Assembly (NCBI RefSeq): GCF_030272615.1
Contig: NC_081415.1
Location: 505,193,373-505,257,372 of the forward strand
DNA from: Cryptomeria japonica
Taxonomy: Eukaryota; Streptophyta; Pinopsida; Cupressales; Cupressaceae
Reading direction: 5' to 3'
DNA: 64,000 bases
Numbering within the stretch: position 1 is the first letter of the stretch; every line of letters starts with the position of its first letter. The notes beneath the pieces are model-generated. The model was given only the letters and a program-made list of their open reading frames with translations. It had not been told where the DNA came from and did not search any database. Position numbers and translations under genes: made by a program. Of the stretch, positions 11,576 to 23,708 are shown one piece after another.

Positions 11576-13260
11576 AATAAATTTCGCAATATGACAGTTG
11601 GGCTTGGTTATGATCCTTTCAAGCATACTAAAGCATCTAAGAGACCATCTATTAGTGTTAATGTCATTTTTTCTTCTCTCTCACTAAAATATGCAGAATA
11701 TATTGATTGTGACTCTTCTTTTATCTTTGCTTTGGATGTTTTTTCTACTAATGATTCCTTAGTTGAATTCTTGGGAGCTTATGACAACCTTCCTCATTAT
11801 CACCATAACTGCAATTTTCCCTATTGTCTAAATGTGGAAGCTTACTTTGGGAAAGGAAGAAATAACGATGAGATAGTTAAAGAATTTTTGTAATTGAAAG
11901 ACGCTCCTCAACAAAGCAATCTCCTAATAAATGACACCATTGATATCAAGATGGATCCTTGTGTTAAAGATAAGATCATCAAGATAGGGAAATGTCTTGA
12001 TGAAGAAGAGCAAAAACAATATGTTGAGTTGTTACATGAATTCCCTGAGATATTTGCTTGGATATATTCTGACATGCATGGCATAGATCCTAAGATTGTC
12101 ACTCATAACATTGTCCTAATTCCTTATGCTAAACCTGTGAAGCAAAATGTTCAAAAGATTCACCCTAAAGTGGCATTACTTGTTAAAGTTGAGATTGAAA
12201 AACTGTTGGATGTTGGATTCATCCATCCTATCGATTATTCCCCATGGATTTCAAACATTGTGGTTGTGGCTAAAGTTGAAAACAAGATTAGGATGTGTAA
12301 GGATTTTCGTGATCTAAACAAGGCCTCTTTAAAATATGACTTTCCTCTCTCAAATATCAATATGATAGTGGATTCAGTAACAGGGCATGCTTTACTATTC
12401 TTTATGGATGGTTTTTCATCAATCCCCAAGATCAATATAAAACTGCTTTTACCACTCCTTGGGGTACGTTTTGTTGGATTGTGATGCCTTTTGGATTGAA
12501 AAATGCAGGCGCAACCTATCAGTGTTCTATGACTCATCTTTCATGATTATATGCATAAGACTTTAGAAGATTACGTTGATGACATCTTAGCCAAATCCAT
12601 TCTTTGTATAGATCATGTTAAGATCCTTTGTCAAATCTTTGAGAGAATTCATAAGTATAACATGCATTTGAATCCCTAAAAATGTGGTTTTGGTGTGGAT
12701 AGTGGAAAACTATTAGGATTCATAGTTTCACATCATGGCATTGAGGTGGATACGAAGAAGATAGATGCTATTGTCAACATGCCACCTCCTAAGAATGTTT
12801 CTCAACTAAAAAGTTTGCAAGGAAAGATCCAATCTATTTGTAGGTTTGTCTCTCAACTTGCGGATCATACCTTTCCCTTTACACAATAGCTTAAAAAGGA
12901 TACCACTTTCCAATGGAATGAGGATTGTCGTCAAGCATTCAAAGACTTAAAAACTTATTTGACCAATCCTCCCATTCTTCAACCTGCTAATCCTACTAAA
13001 CCTTTCCTTCTATACACCACTGCTTCCCCTCAAGCTCTTGCATCCTTATTGGTACGATGTGATAAGGATGGTAGAGAATGCTAGGTTTATTACATAAGCC
13101 GCACTCTACTCAATCACAGAGTCCAATATTCTGCGATAGAAAGACAATGCCTTGCTTTAGTCTTTGCAACTCAAAAGTTGAGGCATTATCTCTTGAATGT
13201 TGATTTGATCCTCTTAAACATCTTTTCTCCAAAACTGATCTTTCTGGATGTTTAGCTAAG
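11576..13260 (+). pseudogene. Element A reverse transcriptase and first RNase H (broken)
   Basis: This part copies genomic RNA into DNA and degrades the RNA. A linker of unknown function (11591-11893) leads into the RT, which carries PEIFAW, KVEIEKLLDVGFI, CKDFRDLNKAS, the MPFGLKNAGATYQ block (12484-12522) and the catalytic YVDDILAKS (about 12573-12599), which is intact. It continues with LGFIVSHHGIEVD, the connection VSQLADHTFPF, and RNase H with FLLYTTASPQAL, YYISRTLLNHRVQYSAIERQ and LRHYLLN. Interruptions include a frameshift and stop near 12482, stops at 12677 and 12888, and a stop in place of Val/Trp near 13082. Confidence 0.82.
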
Positions 13261-13800
13261 TGGGTTATGATGTTGACTGAGTTTGACCTTAAGTTTGTCT
13301 CACAAAAGGCAATAAAGGGTCAAGTGTTGACTAGTCACTTAGTTGATGCTCCTTCACCCTTATCCCTACCTAATCCAGAGTCTTTTCCCGATGAATACAT
13401 TTTTTCCATTGAGGTTGATGAGACTTGGCAATTGTACTTGTATGGCTCTAAGTGTCATACAGGATCGGGGGTAGGGGTGGTCTTAATTCTCCTAAAAGGA
13501 AGCCTATTCCTTTATCATATCATCTCAATTTCTTATGTACCAACAACATTGTTGAATATGAAGGTCTTATAGCTTGAATTAAAGCAACCTTGGCATTGAG
13601 TGTGAAACATCTACATATTTATGGAGATTCTCAACTAATCAAAAGACAAGTGACGGGATTTTATCAAGCTAAGCAAGACAAATTATCACAATATAGAGAT
13701 CTATCTATATCCTTGTTGCAAAAATTTGATTCTTATACCATGGAGCCTATTCCTCAAAAATATAATTGACATGCTGATGCGATGACATGCATTGCCTCTC
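13261..13800 (+). pseudogene. Element A second, archaeal-type RNase H
   Basis: After the RT-linked RNase H a further domain reads WQLYLYGSKCHTGSGVGVV (about 13425-13480; the usual DGS Asp is Tyr). After a frameshift it continues with NIVEYEGLIAGIKATLAL (about 13545-13600) and LHIYGDSQLIKRQV (13612-13650). This fold is the extra aRNH known from Tat-lineage plant elements, where it probably improves RNA removal. The changed first Asp and the frameshift make this copy inactive. Confidence 0.75.
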
Positions 13801-14079
13801 TTGTGTCTCTAGAGGATCTCGTGGTAGATCTTAAATTCACTATTCACAACCTCACTACCTCGGTTATTGTTGATAATCCTAGTGATGTGGCATATTGTTG
13901 CACTATAGATTTGGATGAATGCTACTCGCATATCGTGAGATATTTCAGTGATGGTACCTTTCCTGACTTTGTGAATAAGAATTCTAGGGCTAGGATTCTC
14001 AAATTGGCTGCTAGATACATTATCCTTTCTAATTTTCTTTATAGGAGGGGTTATAATGGTCTTCTTCTTTGATGCTTAA

Positions 14080-15171
14080 ACAAGGTTGAAATCTCTATTG
14101 CTCTTGAGGAAGCACATTTAGGTTCTTGTGGGGGGAATTTTCTGGGTAGATCTTTAGTTCAAAGATTTCTCCGAATGGGATACTATTGGCAAACCATGGA
14201 AAAGGATTCCTTTGCGTTTATTTAAAAGATGCCATCAGTGTCAGCAACATAGCAATTTGATCCATGCCCCTACCCAAGAACTTTGATCACAGGTAGCATC
14301 TTGGCCCTTTTCTACATGGGGTTTGGATCTTGTTGGTAAAATATCTCCTCCTGCATCTCAAGGACATACTTTCATCATAACTGCCACTGATTACTTTACG
14401 AAGTGGGTGGAAGCCATTCCTCTTTGATCCACTACAACTAAAGTAATTTGTCAATTCATTTTGGAAAACATTATTTCTCAATTTGGGATACCTTCCGCCT
14501 TAGTTTCAGCTAATGGAACATCATTCAAAAATAAGGATGTGAAGAATTTTCTCAAGAAATATCATATTTAACATAAATTTTCTACACCTTATTATCCACA
14601 ATCAAATGGTCAAGATGAGTCTTCTAATAGGATAATTGAACAAATTCTTTGAAATACTATAGACAAGCATGGTAAGGATTGGCATACTCAATTAACCTAT
14701 GCTTTGTGGGCTTATCACACGAGTGTACGTGTTTCTATGGGTTGTACTCCTTATAATCTTGTTTATGGTGTCAATGCAATTATGCCTTTAGAGTTAGAGA
14801 TTCCTTCTTTGAGAGTCTCTCTTAAGGGTATAGTGGATGATGATTCCTATAGAGAGAAAAGACTTCAACAACTTGAGATGATCGATGAACGGCATATAAA
14901 TTCCTTCGAGCATATTCAATCATATCATAAAACTTTGCAACAAAGCTACAATTATAAGGTTATTCAACGTTCCTTCTCGGTAGGGGATTTAGTCCTTTAT
15001 GAGAATCAAAGCAACGTGAATGCCTTACCTAAGGAGAAGTGAAAATTCAGTCCTAATTGGCTTGGACCATACATTTTTGTTCAGGCCTATGGATTAGGTG
15101 CTTACAGGATAGCAGATATGGAAGGTGTGCCTCTCAAAGAACCTATAAATGCTATGCACCTTCGTAGATAA
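14080..15171 (+). pseudogene. Element A integrase (broken)
   Basis: Integrase inserts the cDNA. The zinc-binding part (EEAHLGSCGG, then RCHQCQQHSN) lies at 14100-14260. The catalytic core has STWGLDLVGK (first Asp) and TDYFTKWVEAIPL. The second position reads SANGTSF, with GCT (Ala, 14509-14511) where the DDE Asp is expected. The third has YPQSNGQDESSNR. The C-terminal part continues LWAYHTSVRVSMGCTPY, FSVGDLVLY and NWLGPYIF, and ends at TAA 15169-15171. Stops occur at 14297, 14427, 14568, 14652 and 15040. Loss of the core Asp alone would abolish activity. Confidence 0.8.
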
Positions 15172-15790
15172 TATGCCTACTTCTATTTTTCTTTCCCTCT
15201 CTTTCTGTTCTCTTTCTATGTCTTTTCTTTCTTCAAAATTGGGTAATATGTTAGCATGTCTTCATTAAATTATGTAAGATTAAATTATGTTATATTATTT
15301 AGTCTACATTACTTCATTCTTGACAAGCATGTTTCATTTACTTTATTGTTTGTCTTGGATTCTTTTATGTAAATTATAATTGATTTATACTTCATATATG
15401 CTAGCATGTTATACAACTTCTTATGTGTTAAGTAGAATTATATCATGTTGTGTTTAATTAGAGTTAATTAAATCATATTAGTCATATAGTTCTCATGCTT
15501 AATAAATTCTTCTTTTACATCATCAAAGTAGCATTTGATTAAATACTTGGTTATTTAATTAAATCACACATGTATCAATTTAATCATGAAGCATTGAGAA
15601 ATCAATCACATGGAAATTAAAATTAGACATACATGTTCATTATTCAATATGTTACTTCTAATCTAAGCAATGCAGATATTGTTTAAGCATTAAAATAACA
15701 TATCCATGAGTTTCATCATATATACATCAATACATCAAAATCATTTGCTATCCCTAGGACTAGTAGCTGGAGGACGGTGGCTAGATGCCC
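15172..15790 (+). other. Element A non-coding region between pol and the antisense ORF
   Basis: This is a T-rich then A/T-rich stretch after the integrase stop, with no coding potential that I can support. It separates the sense pol from the antisense PMD ORF, so both reading directions converge here. Confidence 0.55.
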
Positions 15791-15799
15791 CCTCCTAAT

Positions 15800-16848
15800 C
15801 TGGCCATGGCGGTGTATCATGATACGGACCGTGAGTGACACCGTGAGGAGCTCCTGCAATCCCTCTCCATCATGATCCCACAGTATGTAGTTGCCTCTGT
15901 CTGTGACACTGCTAGGTTACACTCTGTCTATCGTAATCTCTCTTGTAGGACCTCCATCTTCATCTATATAGGGGAGAAAAGGTCCTTGTGTCATCTTGTA
16001 CTCCTCTGGGATCTGTGTGATATCTATGAGGAACTAGGAATGTGTGCAATCACAATAAGGTTTGTCACTACATTCTAAATCAGAGAACGCCACTCCTGGA
16101 TGGTAGTTGCAAGATAGAGAGAATTTTTTTCATTAGTAACTTTCTATATCATCAAATCTAAAGTAGGTAAGATACATAAGTAAATAAATAACTGGATACC
16201 TTACTTGGATCTCCCTCTCGCCAGTAGGGATCATGGACAGTGACCGCCTAAGACTTGGACCTACTAGGCTCTTCGCGCTTGTACTATCTCTGTACAGTAG
16301 GTGTGGGACGATGGGTATCAAGATTAGGACCCCTTATGGGGTCCCTCTCTTCCAGTAGTGGGAAACTTAGTGGATCTAGGGCTATGGTATCCTTCCAGAA
16401 GTGATGAGGAGCTGCATCTAACTCATCATCATCCACCTCCTCCTCATCCTCCTCCTTGTCATCCTCATCATCCTACTCCTCTCCATCCTCCTCATCATCT
16501 CCATCCTGATCTCTCTCTGGTATCAGGATCATCTCCATCTTCACCTGCCTCTTGCTTCTTTGTGTCATCAGCTGATCATTTGAGCCCTCCTTGGATGTAT
16601 CGGGTCCCTCTTTGTCGCTTGACTATCTCCATGGTCTGGGGTTCCCTCTAGGGAAGTCTACTGGGAAAATGGCTCCAGAGTATGTCCTCCCCCACCATAT
16701 GATGTATTGTCAGTGCACACTTGAATCATTGGTAGGCCTAGGAATGGCTCCTAGCCTTGGCATCATGTGTGAGTGTTGGATGTATACAGGCACATCTATT
16801 GGAACACACTGCTCAAACCTAAACTGCCACCAAACTTGGTCAAAGTAG
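15800..16848 (-). pseudogene. Antisense PMD ORF, C-terminal segment
   Basis: Read on the minus strand from 16848, the frame continues from 23589 through the copia target site as FDQVWWQFRFEQCVPID, then PRLGAIPRPTND and WWGRTYSGAIFP. An acidic tail rich in Asp/Glu follows (about 16510-16420), typical of the low-complexity C-terminus of PMD proteins. Next is a possible intron with donor-like GTATCC near 16205 and an acceptor-like CATCCAG near 16100. The downstream piece is unclear. Stops at several places show decay. PMD proteins (MAIN/MAIL family and transposon-borne relatives) have a nuclear role of uncertain chemistry. The copia element inserted at 16848. Confidence 0.65.
16844..16848. repeat. 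Copia target duplication AGTAG, left
   Basis: AGTAG directly precedes the copia 5' LTR and is repeated at 23584-23588 right after the 3' LTR. Confidence 0.85.
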
Positions 16849-17929
16849 TGTTGGTATTATGGATATGTTGCATTGGTTTTGTCATTGATGTCAACACTTA
16901 TCAACACTTATCCTTCTAGAGATCTTCGGTTATGTTCACCGATAAGTTCAGTGACTTATGCACAGTCACTGATATTTGGTTCACCGACAGATTATATTGT
17001 TCACTGGCACTGAGGATGACTTGTTATCATCTAGAGATCACTTGGTTATGTTGAAAACATGGTTTGGACACTTGGTTTTGGAGATTTAGTTATTGGTCTA
17101 ATCGGGTTGACATATTTGTTGTTACCGGCAAATTGGTCTAGGTTATGGACTGGCACGTGTTTCTATTCCAGATCAGCACAGCATGTTATGGAGATGGTTT
17201 AATCAATTAATATAGTTGTTGAGCCAACATGATGCATCGCATCTTGACTTACTTGTAATAGATTTTATTGTATTATTCTTAGTAAGTTGGCCTACACATT
17301 TGGTCTTAGGTTTTGGTATATATGTAAGATCTCAACTATGAGATTAAGGTGGTGATAGGTAATAAGGTATTATAAGGTTGTGATATTCGGTATATGCGAA
17401 TATAAGTAGAGCTACTCACGAAGACATCATTTGAAGATTCAAGAAAGGTTTGAAGAAGACAATCAGAGCTTAACCGGTACTGAATCCAGCACTGGAGATG
17501 CTACTTTGAACAGTACATTATCATTGGATTTAATCATCCAATTGTAGTCAGTGTGACTCATATTTTGTGATTGAGCAGTGAGCTCTAGGCAGCTGGCCTT
17601 TCTGCATGTGCTGACCCCATTTGTAAACACTTACTATCTACAATAGTATCATCTGATTGTGGGTAAGGTTTCCCACCATGGTTTTTCCCCTTACAGGGTT
17701 TCCACATTAAAATCTCCATGTTATGTGTTGTGGATGTTGTTTCTCTTTCTATTTCATGCATTAAGTTTCATCAGTATTAATATTAACTGTTAATCTGCTT
17801 ACCAGCATCAAGTTTGGCTCACTGGTATTAAGTATCAAGTTTGGTTAAGTTGTATTTGGGTTGAAATTATTAGACAACTGATTCACCCCCCCCCCCCCCC
17901 CCCCTCTTAGTTGCCTCTGGGTCCTAACA
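16849..17929 (+). repeat. Copia 5' LTR
   Basis: It is 1081 bases long, starts TGTTGGTATTATGG and ends GGGTCCTAACA. It contains a run of C at about 17886-17904, near the 3' end. The 3' copy at 22518-23583 is very similar, with roughly nine bases in ten or better matching by eye. Minus-strand relatives stand alone at 32423-33814 and 44736-46237. Confidence 0.9.
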
Positions 17930-17931
17930 AT

Positions 17932-17949
17932 TGGTATTAGAGACAAGTC
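17932..17949 (+). promoter_or_regulatory. Copia primer binding site
   Basis: TGGTATTAGAGACAAGTC follows the LTR by two bases. It resembles the initiator-Met site TGGTATCAGAGC with a C-to-T change. Confidence 0.75.
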
Positions 17950-17987
17950 CTCTTTTTTGCAAAAGTTTAACAACTTGAGGAGATTTT

Positions 17988-20402
17988 ATGGCAACTAACT
18001 ATTTCAGGAAAGACAGTCTGAAACTTGATGGAACTAACTATGGTATATGGAAGATCAGAATGGAGACACATCTGAATTGCATTGGAAGAGACATATGGGA
18101 TGTTACACAGACTGTTTATGTTTTTCCTACACCAGGTCAACCCAATCCACATACATTGGCTAAGGATCAAGAGAATGATTGCAAAGCAAGAGAAGCACTC
18201 TTGAGTGCCTTATTAGATCAGCAAATAATGTGATTTTCAAACAGATCTACTACTAAAGTTATTTGGGATAAATTGGAAACATTGAATGAAGGAGATACCA
18301 CTATCAAAATTGCAAAACTAGAATGCTTCTGGGTCAGGTGTGAAAATTTAAAAATGGAAGAAGATGAAAGAATTTTTGCTTTTATGGAAAGGGTTAATGA
18401 AATTGTTTTGGGAATACAATGTTGTGGAGGTTCCTTAAGTGAAGATGAAATTGTTTCTAAATTGTTAAGAGTATTGCCACTGGCATACAAAATGAAAGTA
18501 ATTGCTATTAATGAGTTAAGAACCATGCCTAATACATCAATGTCTAGAGATACCTTGGTTGGAAAACTTTCAGCATTTGAGCTTGAGGAATTTGGTCCTA
18601 TTGCTACAATTAAGATAGATTTACCTTTCAAAGAATCATCATCCACAACATCTTCATCATCAGTTGATAAATCTGATTGGAAAGAACTTTATGCAAGAGA
18701 ACTTGAAGACATCAGGAGGGAAAATGAAGAAATTGAAGAGCTTGAAGCACTATTTGCAAGGAAAATGCCTAAAGGTCTTATTGGAAGTAAGTATGAAGGT
18801 AAAGAACCTTTTAAATGTTTTAACTATAATAAAATTGGTCATATGGCATCTAGATATCTAGATAGACATGCAAGATTGAGAGAAGAAGCTAAAAGAACAT
18901 ATAAGCCTAACTCTGAATATCAAAGATACAGATTTAAGAAGAATAGAGACAAATCTTGTTACTATGCCGATGAAGGAGTTACTGATAATTCTGATGAAGA
19001 ACTAGAAGACAATGGATGGGATTTTGTTGCAATAATAGAAGATCAATCGACACCTACTGTTCCACCGGTAGAACAGGCCTTGGCAGCTAAAATTGAAGAA
19101 AAGGATGAATGGATTATAGATTTCGGATGTTCACATCATATGACTAGTGATAAAAGTAAATTCTTATCTTTTCAAGAATACAATGGAGGTCTAGTAAGAT
19201 TTGGAGACAACAAAGCTTGTTTGATCAGAGGAAAATGCACTATATCTTTTGATGGTAAGCACAATACTGACAATGTTTATTATGTTGAAGGTTTGAAGCA
19301 TAATCTTTTGAGTGTTGGTCAATTAGTTGAAAAAGGATTTCAATTACAATTCAAGAATGGTAAATGCAAAATTATGAATAGAGCTGGTTTGGAAATTGCA
19401 ATCGGCAATCAGATTATAGGTAGTATCTTTCATTTGAATAACATTGAAAAGACATGCTTGATTGCACACATTGATGAAAGTTGGTTATGGCATAAAATAC
19501 TCTGTCATGTGAATTTTGATTGCATTGTAAATATTAGTTCATCTAAGGCAGTAAGGGATTTACCTAAGATTGTAAAACCTCATAATCCGGTATGTAAGGA
19601 ATGTCAAATGGGAAAGCAATTTAGAACAACTTTCAAAAGTATTTCTGAGAAAACCAATGATGTTCTTGATTTAATTCATACTGGCTTATGTGGTCTAGCA
19701 AGAACAAGAAGTCTACAGGGAGATAGATACTTTATGCTAATCATTGATGATTATTCTAGAATGTGTTGGGTTACTTTTCTCAGGGAGAAATCAGAAGCTT
19801 TTGGGAAATTCAAATTATTCAAGGCACTTGTAGAGAATGAGAAAATCAAATGTTTAAGATCAGATCGAGGAGGTGAATTTACATCTAAGGAGTTCAATAC
19901 ATTTTGTGAAGTGGATGGAATCAGAAGACAATTGTCAGCACCCTGGACACCTCAGCAAAATGGAGTTGTGGAAAGGAAGAATAAAACTATTCTGGATGCA
20001 GCTAGAAGCATGATATCTGAAGCAAATCTACCTCATGTGTATTGGAGAGAAGCAGTGAATACAATGGTTTACACTTTCAACAGAGTTCACATCAAAGGTG
20101 AAACCGGTAAGACACCCTATGAATTATGGTTTGGTAATATTCCTACTCTTAAGTACTTGATAATATTTGGAAGAAAATGTTACATTAGGAGAGATGAGTA
20201 TATTGGTAAATTTGATCCTAGAAGTGATGAAGGAATATTTCTTGGGTATTCATCTAAAATAAAAGCATATAGATGTTTTAATAAGAGATTGCAGAAAATC
20301 ATTGAGAGTGCAAATGTGAAGATTGATGAACACTTTAGAAATAATTCAAGCTTTATGGATTCTAAACTAGCAGTTGAGATAATCACAAATGAACCTATAT
20401 AG
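17988..20402 (+). pseudogene. Copia Gag, protease and integrase (broken)
   Basis: Gag begins MATNYFRKDSLKLDGTNYG at 17988, the usual copia N-terminus. A TGA/frameshift at 18231-18272 splits it. It resumes KLETLNEGDTTIKIAKLE and reaches a knuckle reading CFNYNKIGHMASRY (18816-18857), in which two Cys are Tyr. The protease reads WIIDFGCSHHMT at 19110-19145, and the catalytic DSG is DFG (Phe at 19122-19124). Integrase follows with LWHKILCHVNF, IDDYSRMCWVTF, LRSDRGGEFTS, and APWTPQQNGVVERKN with the catalytic Glu kept. A TAG at 20401 ends the piece. The lost protease Ser and zinc Cys make it inactive. Confidence 0.88.
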
Positions 20403-22140
20403 AGTGCACTGGTACAGAATGTTGATCCAGTCACACCGGCATCATCAGAGAATTCCATAGTGACTGAAGAACAGCAACAAGTGAACACACCCAGGTATGT
20501 AAGATTGAATCACTCTGAAAGTCAAATAATTAGGAATAAGTATCAAGGAGTTGTGACAAGAGGAAGACTGGCAAATGAAGAGGTATGTTTCATTTCTCAA
20601 ATTGAACCAGCATCTGTCATTGAGGCATGTGAAGATAAACATTGGATTAAGGCTATGGAACATGAATTGGAACAAATTGAAAAGAACAATACATGGACAT
20701 TGGTTCCCCGGCCTAAAAATAAAAATGTAATTGGAACTAAATAGGTATTCAGAAATGAACTTAATGAAGATGGTAAGGTAATTAGAAACAAAGCAAGATT
20801 AGTGTGTAAGGGATATTCACAGAAAGAGGGAATTGATTACAATGAAACCTTTGCACTGGTAGCTAGAATTAAGGCAGTCAGATTATTTCTTGCATTTGCA
20901 GCACACAAAAACTATAAATTATATCAAATGGATGTTAAATGTGCATTTCTAAATGGTGATCTTGAAGAGGAAGTTTACATTGAACAACCTGATGGATTTT
21001 CATTGACAAATGATAAAGATATGGTTTGCAGATTAAGGAAAACTTTATATGGATTGAAGCAAGCTCCTAGAGCTTGGTATGCTAGATTGGACAAATATCT
21101 TATGAAGATTGGCTACACTAAAGGTAATGCTGACAACAATTTATATTTCAAAGTGACTAATGAAGACATTTTGGTTATTGAATTTTTTGTTGATGACATC
21201 ATTTTTGGAGGGGAAGATGGATTGTGTAAAGACTTCTCTAACAAGATGCAGGAAGAATTTGAAATGTCTATGATTGGGGAGATAAAATTCTTTTTAGGAT
21301 TGCAGATTTCATAGACTGATAAAGGTATATTCTTATGTCAATCAAAGTATTTGAAGGAATTACTGAAGAAATTTGGTATGGAAAACTCTAAACCGGTAAG
21401 TACTCCTATGACTACAACTGATAAACTATCATTGAAGGATGATTCAACTCCTATTAATTCGACAAGATACAAATCTATGATTGGAGGTTTACTGTATTTT
21501 ACACAAACAAGACCTGATATAATGAATGCAATATGTATTGTTTCAAGATTTTAGAGTAATCCTAGAGAAAATCATGAATCAACAGTAAAAAAAGATTTTC
21601 TGGTATTTACAAGGCACAACAAATCTTGGTTTATGGTATCCTAAAGATGAAAATTTTGAATTATGTGCATACACCAATGCTAATTGGGCAGGAGATGTAG
21701 ATGACAGAAAGAGCACCACCAGTGGGGCATTCTTTCTTGGTAGCAGATTGATTTCATGGTTGAGCAAGAAACAGAGTTGTACATTATTATCAACAGCAGA
21801 ATCAAAATATGTTGCAACAGCAACCAATTGTACTCAGGTATTGTGGATTAAGAAAATGTTGAAGGACATAAAGGTAAAATGCAAAGAACCCATAATCATC
21901 TATTGTGACAGTTTAGCAGCAATTGATATATCTAAGAATCCAGTATTTCACTCTAAAACTAAACATGTTTCTATCAAATACAATTTTCTGAAAGAGAATG
22001 TTGAAGCCAAAGAAGTCAGATTGGTTTATGTGAAAACTAAAGAGCATATTGCAGACATCTTTACTAAGCCTTTGCCAAAGGAAACTTTTAAATATCTCAG
22101 AGAGCAGCTTGGGGTCATACCCTCACCGGTAGAGACTTAG
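20403..22140 (+). pseudogene. Copia reverse transcriptase and RNase H (broken)
   Basis: The RT begins after the TAG at 20401. Its N-terminal block ends KNKNVIGTK, with TAG (20742-20744) where Trp is expected (TGG to TAG). It then reads [56 protein letters not shown] and the catalytic FVDDIIFGG (about 21187-21213). A stop at 21312 and a frameshift near 21555-21640 follow. RNase H reads CAYTNANWAGD, STAESKYVATA and ADIFTKPLPKETF, and ends at TAG 22138-22140. Confidence 0.9.
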
Positions 22141-22204
22141 ACAGTTGATGCTTGGCATCAAACCGGTAGAATTTACAGAGAAACTTTTTTCCGGCTTTGA
22201 TGGA

Positions 22205-22517
22205 GGAGAGCTACTTCAAAGGGGGAGTAGCTGGATAAGTTGGTATTTTGGTTCTATGAACTAGTTTTATTTGGTATTTGTATTGCTTTGGCATTTGATG
22301 TCAAAGGGGGAGAGATATCTATGGAAAAACATTAAAACATTATCTATTGGTGAGAGATTATTCATTGGGGGAGAAATTGTTACTCTCTACATTTGTATTT
22401 TAATTTCTGGTATTGATCTATTCTGGAGATTGTTGGTTTTTGGTTTATTGGCATTTCTGCTTTGGCACTTAGATGGTTTTTCCATCTTGTGTTGCCATCA
22501 ATGCCAAAGGGGGAGAT
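22205..22517 (+). promoter_or_regulatory. Copia repeated purine tracts and polypurine tract
   Basis: CAAAGGGGGAG-type tracts occur four times: 22217-22227, 22302-22314, 22366-22376 and 22505-22517. The last directly abuts the 3' LTR and is the working polypurine tract that primes plus-strand DNA. The others are copies upstream and may serve as extra plus-strand primers. Confidence 0.75.
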
Positions 22518-23583
22518 TGTTAGTATTATGGATATGTTACATTGGTTTTGTCATTGATGTCAACACTTATCCTTCTGGAGATCTTTGGTTATGTTCACCG
22601 GCAAGTTCAGTGACTTATGCACAGTCGCCGGTATTTTGTTCACCGACAGGTTATATTGTTCACCGGCACTAAGGATGACTTGTTATCATCTAGAGATCAC
22701 TTGGTTATGTCAAAAACATGGTTTGGACACTTGGTTTTGGAGATTTGGTTATTGGTCTAATCGGGTTGACATATTTGTTGTTACCAGAAAATTGGTCTAG
22801 GTTATGGATTGGCACGCGTTATCTATTCCAGATTAGCATGACACGTTATGTAGATGGTTCAATCAATTAATATAGTTTTTGAGCCAACATGATGCATCGC
22901 ATCTTGACTTACTTGTAATAGATTTTATTGTATTATTCTTAGTAAGATGGCCTACAAATTTGGTCTTAGGTTTTCATATATATGTAAGATCTCAACTATG
23001 AGATTAAGGTGGTGATAGGTAATAAGGTATTATAAGGTTGTGATATTCGGTATATCTGAATGTAAGTAGAGCTACTCACGTAGACATCATTTGAAGATTC
23101 AAGAAAGGTTTGAAGAAGACAATCAAAGCTTAATCGGTACTGAAACCAGCATTGGAGACGCTACTTTGAGCAGTACATTATCATTGGATTTAATCATCCA
23201 ATTGTAGTCAGTGTGACTCCTATTTTTTGATTGAGCAGTGAGCTCTAGGCAGTTGGCCTTTCTACATGTGCAGACCCCATTTGTAAACACTTACTATCTG
23301 CAGTAGTATCATCTAATTGTGGGTAAGGTTTCCCACCATGGTTTTTCCCCTTACAGGGTTTCCACGTACAAATCTTTGTGTTATGTGTTGTGGATGTTAT
23401 TTCTCTTTCTGTTTCATGCATTAAGTTTCACCGGTATTAATATTAACTGTTAATCTGCTTACTGACATCAAGTTTGGCTCACCGATATTAAGTACCAAGT
23501 TTGGTTAAGTTGTATTTGGGTTGAGATTATTAGAAAACTATTTCACCACCCCCCCCCCTCTCAGTTTCCTCTGGGTCCTAACA
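22518..23583 (+). repeat. Copia 3' LTR
   Basis: It is 1066 bases long, starts TGTTAGTATTATGG and ends GGGTCCTAACA, followed directly by the AGTAG duplication. It differs from the 5' copy by scattered substitutions and a shorter C run near 23549-23558, so the insertion is not recent. Confidence 0.9.
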
Positions 23584-23588
23584 AGTAG

Positions 23589-23708
23589 TAGGGAATGACT
23601 ATGTGGTTGTACTGCCCCTCTAGTAGACGGTTCCTCTGCATGCTGAACATCTGCCTGCATATCCCTGCCCAAATGTACATCCTGAGGTAGGGTCTCCATA
23701 TGACCCCA
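23589..23708 (-). pseudogene. Antisense PMD ORF, middle segment between two insertions
   Basis: These 120 bases of element A are trapped between the copia and element C. On the minus strand they read without a stop as WRPYLRMYIWAG, QMFSMQRNRLLEGQ and YNHIVIPY. When copia and C are removed on paper together with one copy of each duplication, this segment joins the N-terminal part (31516 upward) and the C-terminal part (16848 downward) in one frame. The W-R-P-Y and V-I-P-Y-x-F-D-Q-V pattern fits the distal part of plant mobile domains. Confidence 0.75.
23704..23708. repeat. Element C target duplication CCCCA, left
   Basis: CCCCA directly precedes the C 5' LTR and is repeated at 31511-31515 after its 3' LTR. 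Confidence 0.85.

Larger units (their letters stand above)
16849..23583 (+). mobile_element. Ty1/copia retrotransposon, complete but defective
   Basis: This element has full structure: 5' LTR, primer site, gag, protease, integrase, RT, RNase H, purine tract, 3' LTR and a 5-bp AGTAG duplication. The order integrase before RT defines copia. The KGETGKTPYELW and DEGIFLGYSSK blocks recall the SIRE/Tork side of the superfamily, but I would not fix the lineage without a tree. It sits inside the PMD ORF of element A. Several stops make it non-autonomous. Confidence 0.93.

Noticed and set aside
16358-16651. A His/Pro/Ser-rich plus-strand frame
   Set aside because: It is the opposite-strand reading of the acidic Asp/Glu tail of the PMD ORF. 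Repeated GAT/GAG codons give CAT/CTC on the other strand.
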